A DNA stretch of 64,000 nt. Origin: Guyparkeria halophila (lineage in GTDB: Bacteria > Pseudomonadota > Gammaproteobacteria > Halothiobacillales > Halothiobacillaceae). The notes beneath the pieces were generated by a model that worked only from the letters and a program-made list of their open reading frames with translations, did no database searches and was not told the origin of the DNA. Below, piece after piece: positions 36,701 to 45,907 of this stretch. Every line of letters begins with the position of its first letter. Positions within the stretch are counted from its first letter, which is position 1. The DNA is taken from the NCBI RefSeq assembly GCF_034479635.1, contig NZ_CP140153.1, positions 7,501 through 71,500 of the forward strand, written 5' to 3'. The position numbers were made by a program, and so were the translations under genes.

Positions 36701-38256
36701 AGACCCGCAAGCATCGCAATCCGACCTTACGCATCAAGCGATTCACACGCGTCACCCTACTGGGCTCGGCCCTGGTCACCCCGGCGGTACTGATGGGCAT
36801 CAATCCGGCGATCAGCTCGGTGATGGCGGCTGACCAGGGCGACCAGACCGACCACGACAATCACGATCACGCCCAGTCCGCGAGTGACGGCGGCGACACC
36901 GTGACCCGCTGGACCTGCCCGATGCACCCACAGATCGTCGAGGAGGAACCCGGTAGCTGCCCGATCTGCGGCATGGACCTGGTCGAGAAGGAATTCCCCG
37001 CCGAGGAGACTGGCGCGGACGCCCACGCCGGCCATGCGCACGCCCAGGCCTCAGGCGATGGCGGCGATACCGTGACGCGCTGGACCTGCCCGATGCACCC
37101 GCAGATCGTCGAAGAGGAGCCCGGCAGCTGCCCCATCTGCGGCATGGATCTGGTCGAGAAGGAGTACCCGGCCAGCGAGGTGGCCGGCGGTGAGTCGAGC
37201 TCCCGCCAGCAGGTGCCCAGCTACCCGAGCGTCTCGGTCGACCCGATCACCGTGCGCCACATGAACGTGGTGATCAGCGAGGCCGCCGAGCGGCAACTGG
37301 CCGGCGAGATCCGCACGGTGGGCACCGTCGGCTACGACGAGGACCTGCTCGCCCACGTCCATCCGCGTGCCGAGGGCTGGGTGGAGACGCTCAAGGTCGC
37401 CTCCATCGGGGCCACCGTGAACAAGGGCGACGTGCTGTTCGAGGTCTACTCCCCCGACATCGTTTCCGCCCAGCAGGACTACCTGGTGGCCCTGCGCCGC
37501 GGCATGAGCGACCTGATCGAGTCCAGCCGCGCCCGGCTGGAACTGCTGAACGTGCCCAAGGCCACCATCAACCGCGTCCGCCAGCAAGGCAAGGTGTCGC
37601 GCACCATCCCGCTGCTGGCGCCGCAGGACGGCTACGTCGCCGAGATCAACCTGCGCGAAGGCATGTACATCCGCCCGGACATGGAGCTCTACACCATCGC
37701 CCGCCGCGACCGCGTCTGGGTCAACGTCGACGTGCTCGAACGGCGCATGCAGGCGGTCGACGAGGGCCAGACCGCGCGCATGCATGTCGACGGCGTCCCC
37801 GGGCGCGAATTCCAAGGCACGGTGGACTTCGTCTACCCGGAACTCGACCCGCAGTCACGCACGCTGCGGGTGCGGCTCGCCTTCGACAACGCCGAGGGTC
37901 TGCTGCGCCCCAACCAGTTCGCCGAGGTCACCCTGAGCCCGGCGAATGCCCCAGAGGTGCTGGCCGTGCCGTCGACCGCGATCATCCCCGCCCCCGGTGG
38001 CGCCCGCGTGGTGGTACGCACCGGCGAGGGACGCTTCCGACCGGTGGCGGTGGAGACCGGGGTCGAAACCGGCGGCTACACCGAGATCGTCTCGGGGCTG
38101 AAGGCCGGCGACCAGGTGGTCGCCTCCGGTCAGTTCCTGATCGACTCCGAGTCCAGCATCCAGGCAGCCTTCTCGCGCCTGTCCGGCTCCAGCGGAAATG
38201 ACAAGCCGTCGGACGACTCGACCGGCGACGAGCATGCGGGGCACCAGCAACGATGA
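36697..38256 (+). CDS. cusB: Cu/Ag efflux RND periplasmic adaptor with two heavy-metal-binding modules
   Basis: 519-aa membrane-fusion protein. After an N-terminal membrane/signal segment come two nearly identical copies (about residues 72-97 and 129-155) of the WTCPMHPQIV..CPICGMDLVEKE metal-binding domain, separated by a His-rich linker (HAGHAHAQ). The remaining part is a CusB-like adaptor: barrel-sandwich GWVETLKVASIGATVNKGDVL, hairpin, and beta-barrel FQGTVDFVYPELDP. The modules probably hand Cu(I)/Ag(I) to the pump. The duplication is also visible at the DNA level (36884-36990 against 37060-37166). Confidence 0.9.
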   Translation: MKTRKHRNPTLRIKRFTRVTLLGSALVTPAVLMGINPAISSVMAADQGDQTDHDNHDHAQSASDGGDTVTRWTCPMHPQIVEEEPGSCPICGMDLVEKEFPAEETGADAHAGHAHAQASGDGGDTVTRWTCPMHPQIVEEEPGSCPICGMDLVEKEYPASEVAGGESSSRQQVPSYPSVSVDPITVRHMNVVISEAAERQLAGEIRTVGTVGYDEDLLAHVHPRAEGWVETLKVASIGATVNKGDVLFEVYSPDIVSAQQDYLVALRRGMSDLIESSRARLELLNVPKATINRVRQQGKVSRTIPLLAPQDGYVAEINLREGMYIRPDMELYTIARRDRVWVNVDVLERRMQAVDEGQTARMHVDGVPGREFQGTVDFVYPELDPQSRTLRVRLAFDNAEGLLRPNQFAEVTLSPANAPEVLAVPSTAIIPAPGGARVVVRTGEGRFRPVAVETGVETGGYTEIVSGLKAGDQVVASGQFLIDSESSIQAAFSRLSGSSGNDKPSDDSTGDEHAGHQQR

Positions 38257-38647
38257 ATGCCAGTGACGAGGCAACGGAACGTACCACCCGGTGGCGGAAC
38301 GAAGGGAGCGCTCCCCTGGCGTTTTGCCTCGTGGCCGGGAGGTGGCCGGGTCGGAGCGACAGGGACGTCGCTCCGAGGCTCAGCGTGACAGGAAGTCACG
38401 TTGAGCCGACCCGAAAAGCCGCCTCCCGGACACGAGGTCTGCCCGAAGGGCCAAAGCGTGGGGTGTCCTTCTTTTCCCCTCTTTTCTTGGACAAGCAAGA
38501 AAAGAGGGTCGGGCGCCACGCACGGCGCTCGAACTCATGCCGCCTCGCGCAACGGGCGCACGAAACCGTTCCACTCCGAGACAACACCTTCCCGACTGAC
38601 CACCATCCGCGGCAAACCGCATGGCGGCCGTCCGAGGAGACCCAGAC
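38257..38647 (+). repeat. R3 structured repeat, copy c, in the cusB-cusA interval
   Basis: The whole 391-bp gap is repeat-like. Long stem CCTCGTGGCCGGGAGGTGG (38327-38345) pairs with 38419-38437. Junction GGGTCGG (38348-38354) pairs with CCGACCC (38406-38412), enclosing GGAGCGAC/GTCGCTCC and GCTCA..CGTGAC/GTCACG..TGAGC hairpins. A final CTCTTTTCTTG/CAAGAAAAGAG hairpin is at 38480-38507. It interrupts the otherwise tight cus operon. Confidence 0.75.
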
Positions 38648-41600
38648 ATGATCGAAAAACTAATCCATGCCTGCATCCGCCTGCGGGTGCTGGTCGTTCT
38701 GCTGGCCGCCCTGCTGGCGGTGGCCGGCTGGGCGAGCTGGAAGGCGACCCCGCTGGATGCCATTCCGGACCTGTCCGACACGCAGGTGATCGTCAAGACC
38801 AGCTATCCCGGTCAGTCGCCACAGGTGGTCCAGGACCAGGTCACCTATCCGCTGACCACGCGCCTGCTGGCCGTGCCCGGCTCGACGGCCGTGCGCGGCT
38901 ACTCGTTCTTCGGTGACTCCTACACCTACGTCACCTTCGAGGAGGGCACCGATCTCTACTGGGCACGCTCGCGGGTACTCGAATACCTCAACCAGGCGGC
39001 CGGCGACCTCCCCGAGGGCGTCACCCCCAGCCTGGGGCCGGATGCGACTGGCGTGGGCTGGGTCTTCCAGTACGCGCTCAACGACCCGACCGACCAGCAC
39101 GACCTCTCGGAGTTGACCACGCTGCAGAACTGGTTCCTGAAGTTCCAGCTCGAATCGGTCGCCGGCGTCTCGGAAGTGGCCACCGTCGGCGGCATGGTGC
39201 GCGAATACCAGATCGTGGTCGATCCGCAGCGTCTGCGGGTATTCGGCATCTCGATCACCGAGCTGCGCAACGCGATCGCGGAGGCCAATCGTGAAGTGGG
39301 CGGCGGCGTGATCGAACGCGGCGGCGCCGAGTACATGATCACCAGCCGCGGCTACCTGCAGTCGGTGGACGACATCACCCAGATCCCGGTGGGCGTCTCG
39401 GATTCCGGCACGCCGATCACGATCCGCGATCTGGGTCGGGTCGAGGTCGGGCCGGCCGAGCGGCGCGGCATCGCCGAGCTCGACGGCCAGGGCGAGGTCG
39501 TAGGCGGCATCGTGGTGATGCGCCACGGCGAGAACGCCCGCGAGGTGATCGCCGCGGTCAAGGAGAAACTCGAGGACGTCAAGTCCGGCCTGCCCGAGGG
39601 CGTGGAGGTGCTGACGACCTACGACCGCAGCGGCGTGATCGAGCGGGCGGTCGCCTTCCTCGAGAAGAAGCTGGTCGAGGAGATGATCGTGGTGGCCTTG
39701 GTCAGCCTGATCTTCCTGTTCCACCTGCGCTCGGCGCTCGTCGCCATCGTCAGCCTGCCGCTGGGGATTCTCGCGGCATTCATCGTCATGCACTGGCAGG
39801 GCATCAACGCCAACATCATGTCGCTGGGCGGGATTGCGATCGCCATCGGCGCGATGGTCGACGCGGCGATCGTGATGATCGAGAACGCCCACAAGCACCT
39901 GGCGCGCTACCGGGAGCAATACGGACACGCCCCGAAAGGCGAGGAACACTGGCACCTGATCGGCCGTGCCTCCGCCGAGGTGGGGCCGGCCCTGTTCTTC
40001 TCCCTGCTGATCATCACCCTGTCGTTCCTGCCGGTGTTCGCCCTGGAGGCGCAGGAAGGCCGGCTGTTCGCGCCACTGGCCTACACCAAGACCTACGCCA
40101 TGGCCGCGGCCGCCGGGCTGGCCGTGACGCTGGTGCCGGTGCTGATGGGCTATTTCATCCGCGGGCGGATTCCGAAAGAGGAAAGCAATCCGCTCAACCG
40201 CTTCCTGATCTGGGGCTACCGACCGTTGCTGTCCGGCGCACTGCGCTTTCCGAAAACCGTGCTGGTCGGCGCGCTGCTGCTCCTGCTCTCGGCCGTGCTG
40301 CCGTTTGCCGGCGTTTCCGGCTTCCTCGCACCGCTGAAATGGGCCGGGGACACGGACTGGCAGGCGCAGGTCACCGACTGGCAGTCCGGCCTCGAGCGCC
40401 AGTGGCAGGGGTGGTTCGACGACTCGCCCCGACTCGCCGCGCTGGGTACGGGGATGGGCTCGGAGTTCATGCCGCAACTCGACGAGGGCGACCTGCTCTA
40501 CATGCCCACCACCCTGCCGGGTCTGTCGGTGGGCGAGGCGCGCCTGCTGATGCAGCAGGTCGACGCGCTGATCGCCGAGGAACCGGAAGTCGAACGCGTG
40601 TTCGGCAAGATCGGCCGCGCCAACACGGCCACCGACCCCGCCCCGCTGACCATGATCGAGACCAGCATCACGCTCAGGCCGCGTGATGAATGGGCCGAGG
40701 GCGTGACGCTCGACGACCTGATCGAGCGGCTCGATGACAAGGTCGACTTCCCCAGTCTGAACAATGCCTGGGTCATGCCGATCAAGACCCGCATCGACAT
40801 GCAGACCACCGGCATCCAGACGCCGATCGGCATCAAGATCACCGGCCCGGATCTCGAGCAGATCGAGGCGATCGGCCAGGAGGTCGAAACCGCACTCAAG
40901 GGGCTGCCCGGCACGCGCAGCGCGTTTGCCGACCGCACCTCCGACGGCCGTTACGTGGTCATCACCCCCGACCGCGCCAAGGCCGCACGCGTGGGGCTGA
41001 ACATCGGCGAGATCCAGCGGGTGATCAGCCTGGCCGTCGGCGGGGTCAAGGTGACCGACACCGTCGAGGGATTGGAACGTTTCCCGGTCAGCCTGCGCTA
41101 CCCGCAGGCCGATCGCGATTCGGTCGAGGCACTGCGCGACCTGCCGATCGTCACGCCCACCGGGGCGACCGTGGCGTTGGGCCAGGTCGCCAGCATCGAG
41201 ATCGAGTCTGGCCCGCCTGTGATCAAGTCGGAGAACAGTCGGCCGGCCGGCTTCGTCTTCGTCACCACCCGGGGCGTGGATCTGGGCGGCTACGTCGCCC
41301 GCGCCAAGCAGGTGCTGCGCGAGGAGGTCGACCTGCCACCGGGCTACGCGATCGAGTGGGCCGGCCAGTACCGCTACATGGAACGCGCCGCCGAGCGCCT
41401 CAAGCAGGTCGTGCCGCTGACACTCGCGATTATCTTCCTGCTGCTGTATCTGGCCTTCCGCCACAGCGGCAAGGCGGTGATGATCATGGGCAGCCTGCCG
41501 TTCGCGCTGATCGGCAGTTTCTGGCTGCTCTGGGCGCTGGAGTACAACCTCTCGATCGCGGTGGCGGTGGGGCTGATCGCCCTGGCCGGCGTGGCCGCCG

Positions 41601-41923
41601 AGTTCGGCGTGGTGATGCTGATCTACCTCGATCAGGCAATCAAGCGTCACCAGGAGGAAGGCCGGTTCAACACCCGCGACGATCTCAAGGCGGCCCTAAT
41701 GGAAGGCGCGGTGCTGCGGGTGCGCCCCAAGGCGATGACCGTCGCCGTGATCCTCGCCGGCCTGATGCCGATCCTGGTCGGCGTGGGCACCGGCTCGGAG
41801 GTGATGTCGCGCATCGCCGCGCCGATGGTCGGCGGCATGATCACCGCACCGATCCTGTCGATGATCGTCCTGCCGGTGATCTACTGGCTGTGGCGGCGAC
41901 GCAAGTTGCCCGAGGCGAGCTGA
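38648..41923 (+). CDS. cusA: Cu(I)/Ag(I) efflux RND pump
   Basis: 1091-aa inner-membrane proton-driven pump of the heavy-metal efflux RND family, with twelve predicted helices in two halves and two large periplasmic loops. The helix-4 motif GAMVDAAIVMIENAHKHL is the form found in monovalent-cation (CusA/SilA) pumps rather than CzcA. SEFMPQLDEGDLLYMPTTLPG in the second loop contains methionines of the metal path. The ATG at 38648 has GGAG about 9 bp upstream. It completes the channel-adaptor-pump set. Confidence 0.94.
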   Translation: MIEKLIHACIRLRVLVVLLAALLAVAGWASWKATPLDAIPDLSDTQVIVKTSYPGQSPQVVQDQVTYPLTTRLLAVPGSTAVRGYSFFGDSYTYVTFEEGTDLYWARSRVLEYLNQAAGDLPEGVTPSLGPDATGVGWVFQYALNDPTDQHDLSELTTLQNWFLKFQLESVAGVSEVATVGGMVREYQIVVDPQRLRVFGISITELRNAIAEANREVGGGVIERGGAEYMITSRGYLQSVDDITQIPVGVSDSGTPITIRDLGRVEVGPAERRGIAELDGQGEVVGGIVVMRHGENAREVIAAVKEKLEDVKSGLPEGVEVLTTYDRSGVIERAVAFLEKKLVEEMIVVALVSLIFLFHLRSALVAIVSLPLGILAAFIVMHWQGINANIMSLGGIAIAIGAMVDAAIVMIENAHKHLARYREQYGHAPKGEEHWHLIGRASAEVGPALFFSLLIITLSFLPVFALEAQEGRLFAPLAYTKTYAMAAAAGLAVTLVPVLMGYFIRGRIPKEESNPLNRFLIWGYRPLLSGALRFPKTVLVGALLLLLSAVLPFAGVSGFLAPLKWAGDTDWQAQVTDWQSGLERQWQGWFDDSPRLAALGTGMGSEFMPQLDEGDLLYMPTTLPGLSVGEARLLMQQVDALIAEEPEVERVFGKIGRANTATDPAPLTMIETSITLRPRDEWAEGVTLDDLIERLDDKVDFPSLNNAWVMPIKTRIDMQTTGIQTPIGIKITGPDLEQIEAIGQEVETALKGLPGTRSAFADRTSDGRYVVITPDRAKAARVGLNIGEIQRVISLAVGGVKVTDTVEGLERFPVSLRYPQADRDSVEALRDLPIVTPTGATVALGQVASIEIESGPPVIKSENSRPAGFVFVTTRGVDLGGYVARAKQVLREEVDLPPGYAIEWAGQYRYMERAAERLKQVVPLTLAIIFLLLYLAFRHSGKAVMIMGSLPFALIGSFWLLWALEYNLSIAVAVGLIALAGVAAEFGVVMLIYLDQAIKRHQEEGRFNTRDDLKAALMEGAVLRVRPKAMTVAVILAGLMPILVGVGTGSEVMSRIAAPMVGGMITAPILSMIVLPVIYWLWRRRKLPEAS

Positions 41924-41979
41924 CGCACCGCCTCAGGCGCGATCGTCCGAGCGAATCACCCAGCGGATTCGCCCACGCA

Positions 41980-42010
41980 GAAAGGCCGGCAATTTGCCGG
42001 CCTTTCTTTC
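41980..42010 (+). terminator. intrinsic terminator after cusA
   Basis: 11-bp stem GAAAGGCCGGC/GCCGGCCTTTC with a 5-nt AATTT loop followed by TTTC; lies between convergent cusA and the DUF302 gene and may serve both. Confidence 0.85.
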
Positions 42011-42058
42011 GTGCCTCGCGGGGCGGGAAATCAACCGCGATGAGGGGATGATTTCACC

Positions 42059-42535
42059 TCATTGAGGGCCAGCGGCCGCCCGCGCAAACCCGTGCAGTGC
42101 CTGGCGGATCTTTCCCTGCACCAGGGCGGCGCAATCGCCGATGCCATGACGTTCGACGAGATAGCCCGCCGTGTTGTAGGCCACCTTGACGGTGTCCCCG
42201 TCTTCCCAGATCAGCATCTTCATGGGCAGGTCGATCGCCACCGTCGGCGCACACTTCATCAACTGGGTGCCCGCCGCGGGGTTGCCGAAGATCACCAGCC
42301 GCGTCGCCGGCATCTCCATGTCGACCGTCTTGGCATTGGCCTGGTGATCGACCCGGGCCATGACCGTCAGCCCCTTGCCCTCGACCGCCTCGATCAGGCG
42401 CGCTTCGGTCTCGGCCACGCCGTGCTGACTGTCGATGACGACCATGCCATCAGCCGCCAGCACGCCGACCGGCAGCCACAGGGCCGCTGCAGCAAAAACG
42501 GCAAACCGCAACATACGCTCAATCCGTGCCTTCAT
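42059..42535 (-). CDS. exported DUF302 family protein
   Basis: 158 aa with signal peptide (to VLAAD). DUF302 core: GLTVMARVDHQANAK, TRLVIFGNPAAGTQLM, PMKMLIWEDGDTVKVAYN. Function is unknown; such proteins often lie near metal or sulfur respiration genes. A strong GAGGAGG site is 5 bp before the start. Convergent with cusA, so a shared copper role is possible but unproven. Confidence 0.85.
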   Translation of the reverse strand: MKARIERMLRFAVFAAAALWLPVGVLAADGMVVIDSQHGVAETEARLIEAVEGKGLTVMARVDHQANAKTVDMEMPATRLVIFGNPAAGTQLMKCAPTVAIDLPMKMLIWEDGDTVKVAYNTAGYLVERHGIGDCAALVQGKIRQALHGFARAAAGPQ

Positions 42536-42617
42536 GACGAGCCTCCTCTGGTTGAGTTATCCACCAACCGTAGTCGCCAGCGGGGCTCAGTGCCCGGACG
42601 CGATCGTGGCTGTCACC

Positions 42618-44255
42618 TCAATGCCGCTCGACGGGCTGCCGCGAGTCGCGGATCTCGGTCAGGCAGGTCTCGGGCAGGAAGCTGTCCGCGCGCGCCTCGT
42701 GCAGTTCCAGGGCATAACGCTCGGGCGGATCCTCGCCGAGAAAGCACCCCTTGGACACGTAGGGGAAAATCTCGTCGTAGCGGCGAATCGACTCGGGGCT
42801 CACGCGCCGGTAGAGATGGGTCCGGTTGAGTGCCTCGGGATGGCGCAACCCGGCCGACGACAGCAGTTCCGCGGTGGCCACGAGCGTGCCCTCGTGGTAA
42901 TGCGCCACCCGCTCGGCCTTGTCGGGCACGACCAGCCCCCGATACAGGTCGGGGTTCTGCGTGGCCACGCCGGTGGGACAACGGTTGGTATTGCAGGTCA
43001 GGGACTGCACACAGCCGAGTGCCAGCATCATGCCGCGCGCGCTGTTGCAGAGATCCGCGCCCAGGGCGAGGTTCTTGACCAGGTGAAAGCCGGTGAAGAT
43101 CTTGCCGGAGGCGATCACGCGGATGTGCTGGCGAATACCGAATCCGGTCAGGCTGTCATCGACGAACGCCAACGCCTCGCGCAGGGGCATGCCCACCGAG
43201 TTGGCGTACTCGATCGGCGCCGCGCCGGTGCCGCCTTCACCGCCGTCGACCGTGATGAAGTCCGGATAGACGCCGCGCTCGACCATTGCCTTGCCGATCG
43301 CGAGGAATTCGCTCTTGCGGCCGATCGCGAGCTTGATCCCCACCGGCTTGCCCTCGCTGAGCTCTCGCAGGTGCTGGATGAAATCGACCAGACCCAGCGG
43401 CGAATCGAAGGCGCTGTGCACCGGGGGCGAGACGATACGGGTACCCGGTGGCACGTGGCGAATCGCCGCGATCTCGGGGGTGTTCTTGTCGGCCGGCAGG
43501 ATGCCGCCATGACCGGGCTTGGCCCCCTGGGAGAGCTTGAGCTCGATCATCTTCACGACTGCCCGGCCGGCGTTCTCGCGGAAGGTCTCCGCGCAGAACC
43601 GCCCCTGCTCGTTCCGGCAGCCGAAATAGCCGGTGCCGATCTGCCAGACGAGATCGCCGCCGTGTTCGAGGTGGTGGGGACTGAGACCGCCTTCGCCGGT
43701 GTTGTGCGAGAAGCCACCGAGACGCGCCCCGCGATTGAGCGCCTCGACGGCAACCGGGCTGAGCGAGCCGTAACTCATGGCGGAGATATTGAGCACGCTG
43801 GCGCAGTAGGGCTGACGACACTGCGGGCCGCCTATCGTCATGCGCAGATCGGGATCGATCTCCTCGACGTCGATCGCCGCCATCGACTGCCCCAGCCATT
43901 CGTAGCCGAGCCGGTAGGTATCGACGCGCGTGCCGTAGGGCACCGTCTCGTTCTGCTGCTTGGCCCGCTGGTAGACCACCGAACGGAACATGCGGCTGAT
44001 CGGCCGGCCGTCGGTGTCCGATTCCAGCAGGTACTGGCGGATGAATGGCCGCGTGCGCTCCATCAGCCAGCGGCCCCGCGCCACCAGCGGAAAGTTGCGG
44101 CGCAGGGAATGACGCCGCTGCAGCATGTCGTACAGACCGATGCCGATCAGGGGCAACACGAGAATCAGGAGCCACCACAGCGGTGACCACAGCAACCCAA
44201 GGACGATAACGGCCGCCAGGATCGAGGCGGCGGTGGCGAGAAAGCGCCGGTGCAT
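42618..44255 (-). CDS. membrane-anchored FMN-binding glutamate synthase-like protein
   Basis: 545 aa. Two N-terminal hydrophobic helices (about 8-40), then the central FMN domain of glutamate synthase: ISAMSYGSLSPVAVEALNRGA, NTGEGGLS, KPGHGGILPADKN, VDGGEGGTGAAP, IASGKIFTGF. The cluster-like segment CVQSLTCNTNRCPTGVATQNP supplies Cys residues as in GltB. The amidotransferase domain of GltB is absent, so it probably uses another ammonia donor or has a different reaction. Such stand-alone proteins are widespread and mostly uncharacterised. Confidence 0.82.
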   Translation of the reverse strand: MHRRFLATAASILAAVIVLGLLWSPLWWLLILVLPLIGIGLYDMLQRRHSLRRNFPLVARGRWLMERTRPFIRQYLLESDTDGRPISRMFRSVVYQRAKQQNETVPYGTRVDTYRLGYEWLGQSMAAIDVEEIDPDLRMTIGGPQCRQPYCASVLNISAMSYGSLSPVAVEALNRGARLGGFSHNTGEGGLSPHHLEHGGDLVWQIGTGYFGCRNEQGRFCAETFRENAGRAVVKMIELKLSQGAKPGHGGILPADKNTPEIAAIRHVPPGTRIVSPPVHSAFDSPLGLVDFIQHLRELSEGKPVGIKLAIGRKSEFLAIGKAMVERGVYPDFITVDGGEGGTGAAPIEYANSVGMPLREALAFVDDSLTGFGIRQHIRVIASGKIFTGFHLVKNLALGADLCNSARGMMLALGCVQSLTCNTNRCPTGVATQNPDLYRGLVVPDKAERVAHYHEGTLVATAELLSSAGLRHPEALNRTHLYRRVSPESIRRYDEIFPYVSKGCFLGEDPPERYALELHEARADSFLPETCLTEIRDSRQPVERH

Positions 44256-44356
44256 ACGAGACTGCTACCTCCGGTTTCGACCGCCCGGTCGGAAGACTCA
44301 TGGAAGCGTAGCCGGAATGCCCGTGCCGTGCTCAGGTTCCGACTGCTTGCCCGCCC

Positions 44357-45907
44357 CTAGCGATCATCGATTGCGGGGTCGTCCGATGCTGCCGAGTCGA
44401 TGAGCTCGGCCGCCGACAGCGGCCGCGTCTCCTGGGTGACCGGCTCGGGCGAACCGATCTCCTTGTCGGCCGAGACCGTCTTCAGGTCGCGGAACTTGCG
44501 CGCGCTGGGCAGCACGCGCGTCTCGAGCGAGCCCACGGCGCTGTTGTAGGCGTTCACCGACTGGTTGAGGCTCTTGCCCACCTTGGTCCAGTGCTCGGCG
44601 AGGGTGCCGATGCGCTCGTAGAGCTCCTTGCCCAACGCGGCCACCTCGGCGGCGTTCTGCGCCATGGCCTCCTGCCGCCAGCCGTAGGAGACGGCCTTCA
44701 ACAGCGCGATCAAGGTGGTGGGGCTGGCGGGAATGACGCGGTTCTCCGCGCCGTACTCGATCAGGCCGGGATCCTCGGCGAGTGCTGCGGAGAAGAACGC
44801 CTCGCCAGGCACGAACAGCACCACGAACTCGGGGGTCGGGTCGAACTGGTCGAAGTAGCTCTTCTTCGCCAGTTGGCCGACGTGGGTGCGCACCTGACGG
44901 GCGTGATTGACCAGCGCGGCCTTGCGCCCGGCCTCGTCCTGCGCCTCGACGGCGTGCAGGTAGGCGTCCACCGGCGCCTTGGCATCGACCACCACCTGGC
45001 GACCGCCGGGCAGGTGCACGATCAGGTCGGGGCGCAGGCGCGCACCTTCGGTGGTCTGGCTGACCTGCTCGTCGAAGTCGCAGTGCTCGAGCATGCCGGC
45101 CATCTCGACCACGCGCTTGAGCTGGAGCTCGCCCCAGCGACCACGTGCCTGCGGCTGGCGCAATGCCTTGACCAGATCGGCGGTTTCGCGGTGCAACTGC
45201 GGTAGGTGGGTCTGCAACAGGTCGTTGACCTGCTGAGTGAGCGCCGAGTAGGCACTGGTGCGCGCCTGTTCCAGCCCGTCGAGCTTGGTGTCGAACTTCT
45301 CCAGGCGCTCGCGAATCGGCCCGGTGAGCTGTTCGATCGCCTTGTGGCGGGCGGAGAGATCGTCCTTGGCCTGGTGCTGGAAGCGCTCGAGGTTCTCGCG
45401 GGCGAGCTTGAGGAAGGACTCGTTGTTGCGCGACAGCGCATCGGCCGACAGCCCCTTGAAGGCGTCCGCCAGCTTGTCGCGCGCCTCGTCGAGGAGCTTG
45501 AGTTTTTCGTTGGCCGCCTCGCGCTCCCGTTCGAGCCGCTCTGTCAGTTCGGCCTTCTCTGCCCGGAGCGCGGCGGCGACCTCCCGCTCGGCATCCAGCG
45601 CGGCCTGTGCCTCGCGCCGCCGGGTCTCGAGCGCATCGCGCGTCTCGACCAAGTGCTGGCGTTCGGCTTCATGGCGGGCAGCCATGGTGCGTGCCTCGCC
45701 CAACGCGTCGCGGGCCGCGCTGAGCGCGTCGGTTTCCGCCTCGAGCAGAGTCTCGAGACGCTCGTGTTCGGTAGACAGTCGGTCGCGTTCCCGGCTTTCC
45801 GCCCTTAGCCGGGCCGCCAGCCAGGCGGTGGCCACCAGGGTAGTCAGCGCGATCGCCACCAGTCCCCAGGCAATCGGGTTGTCGATCAGCACGTCGATGG
45901 ACGTCAC
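44357..45907 (-). CDS. rmuC: DNA recombination protein RmuC
   Basis: 516 aa. N-terminal membrane helix (about 13-33), a long coiled coil rich in Glu, Arg and Ala (about 38-190), then the conserved RmuC nuclease-like domain: KALRQPQARGRWGELQLKRVVEMAGM, RPDLIVHLPGGRQVVVDAKAPVDAY, FVVLFVPGEAFFSAAL, VIPASPTTLIALLKAVSYGW. Limits recombination at inverted repeats in E. coli. The GTG start overlaps the ribF stop (GTGA). Confidence 0.92.
   Translation of the reverse strand: MTSIDVLIDNPIAWGLVAIALTTLVATAWLAARLRAESRERDRLSTEHERLETLLEAETDALSAARDALGEARTMAARHEAERQHLVETRDALETRRREAQAALDAEREVAAALRAEKAELTERLEREREAANEKLKLLDEARDKLADAFKGLSADALSRNNESFLKLARENLERFQHQAKDDLSARHKAIEQLTGPIRERLEKFDTKLDGLEQARTSAYSALTQQVNDLLQTHLPQLHRETADLVKALRQPQARGRWGELQLKRVVEMAGMLEHCDFDEQVSQTTEGARLRPDLIVHLPGGRQVVVDAKAPVDAYLHAVEAQDEAGRKAALVNHARQVRTHVGQLAKKSYFDQFDPTPEFVVLFVPGEAFFSAALAEDPGLIEYGAENRVIPASPTTLIALLKAVSYGWRQEAMAQNAAEVAALGKELYERIGTLAEHWTKVGKSLNQSVNAYNSAVGSLETRVLPSARKFRDLKTVSADKEIGSPEPVTQETRPLSAAELIDSAASDDPAIDDR

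Noticed and set aside
38660-41650. A 996-codon open frame antisense to cusA
   Set aside because: A shadow of a high-GC gene; its composition is His/Asp/Gly/Arg/Gln-rich nonsense without any family motif, while the plus frame is a clear RND pump.
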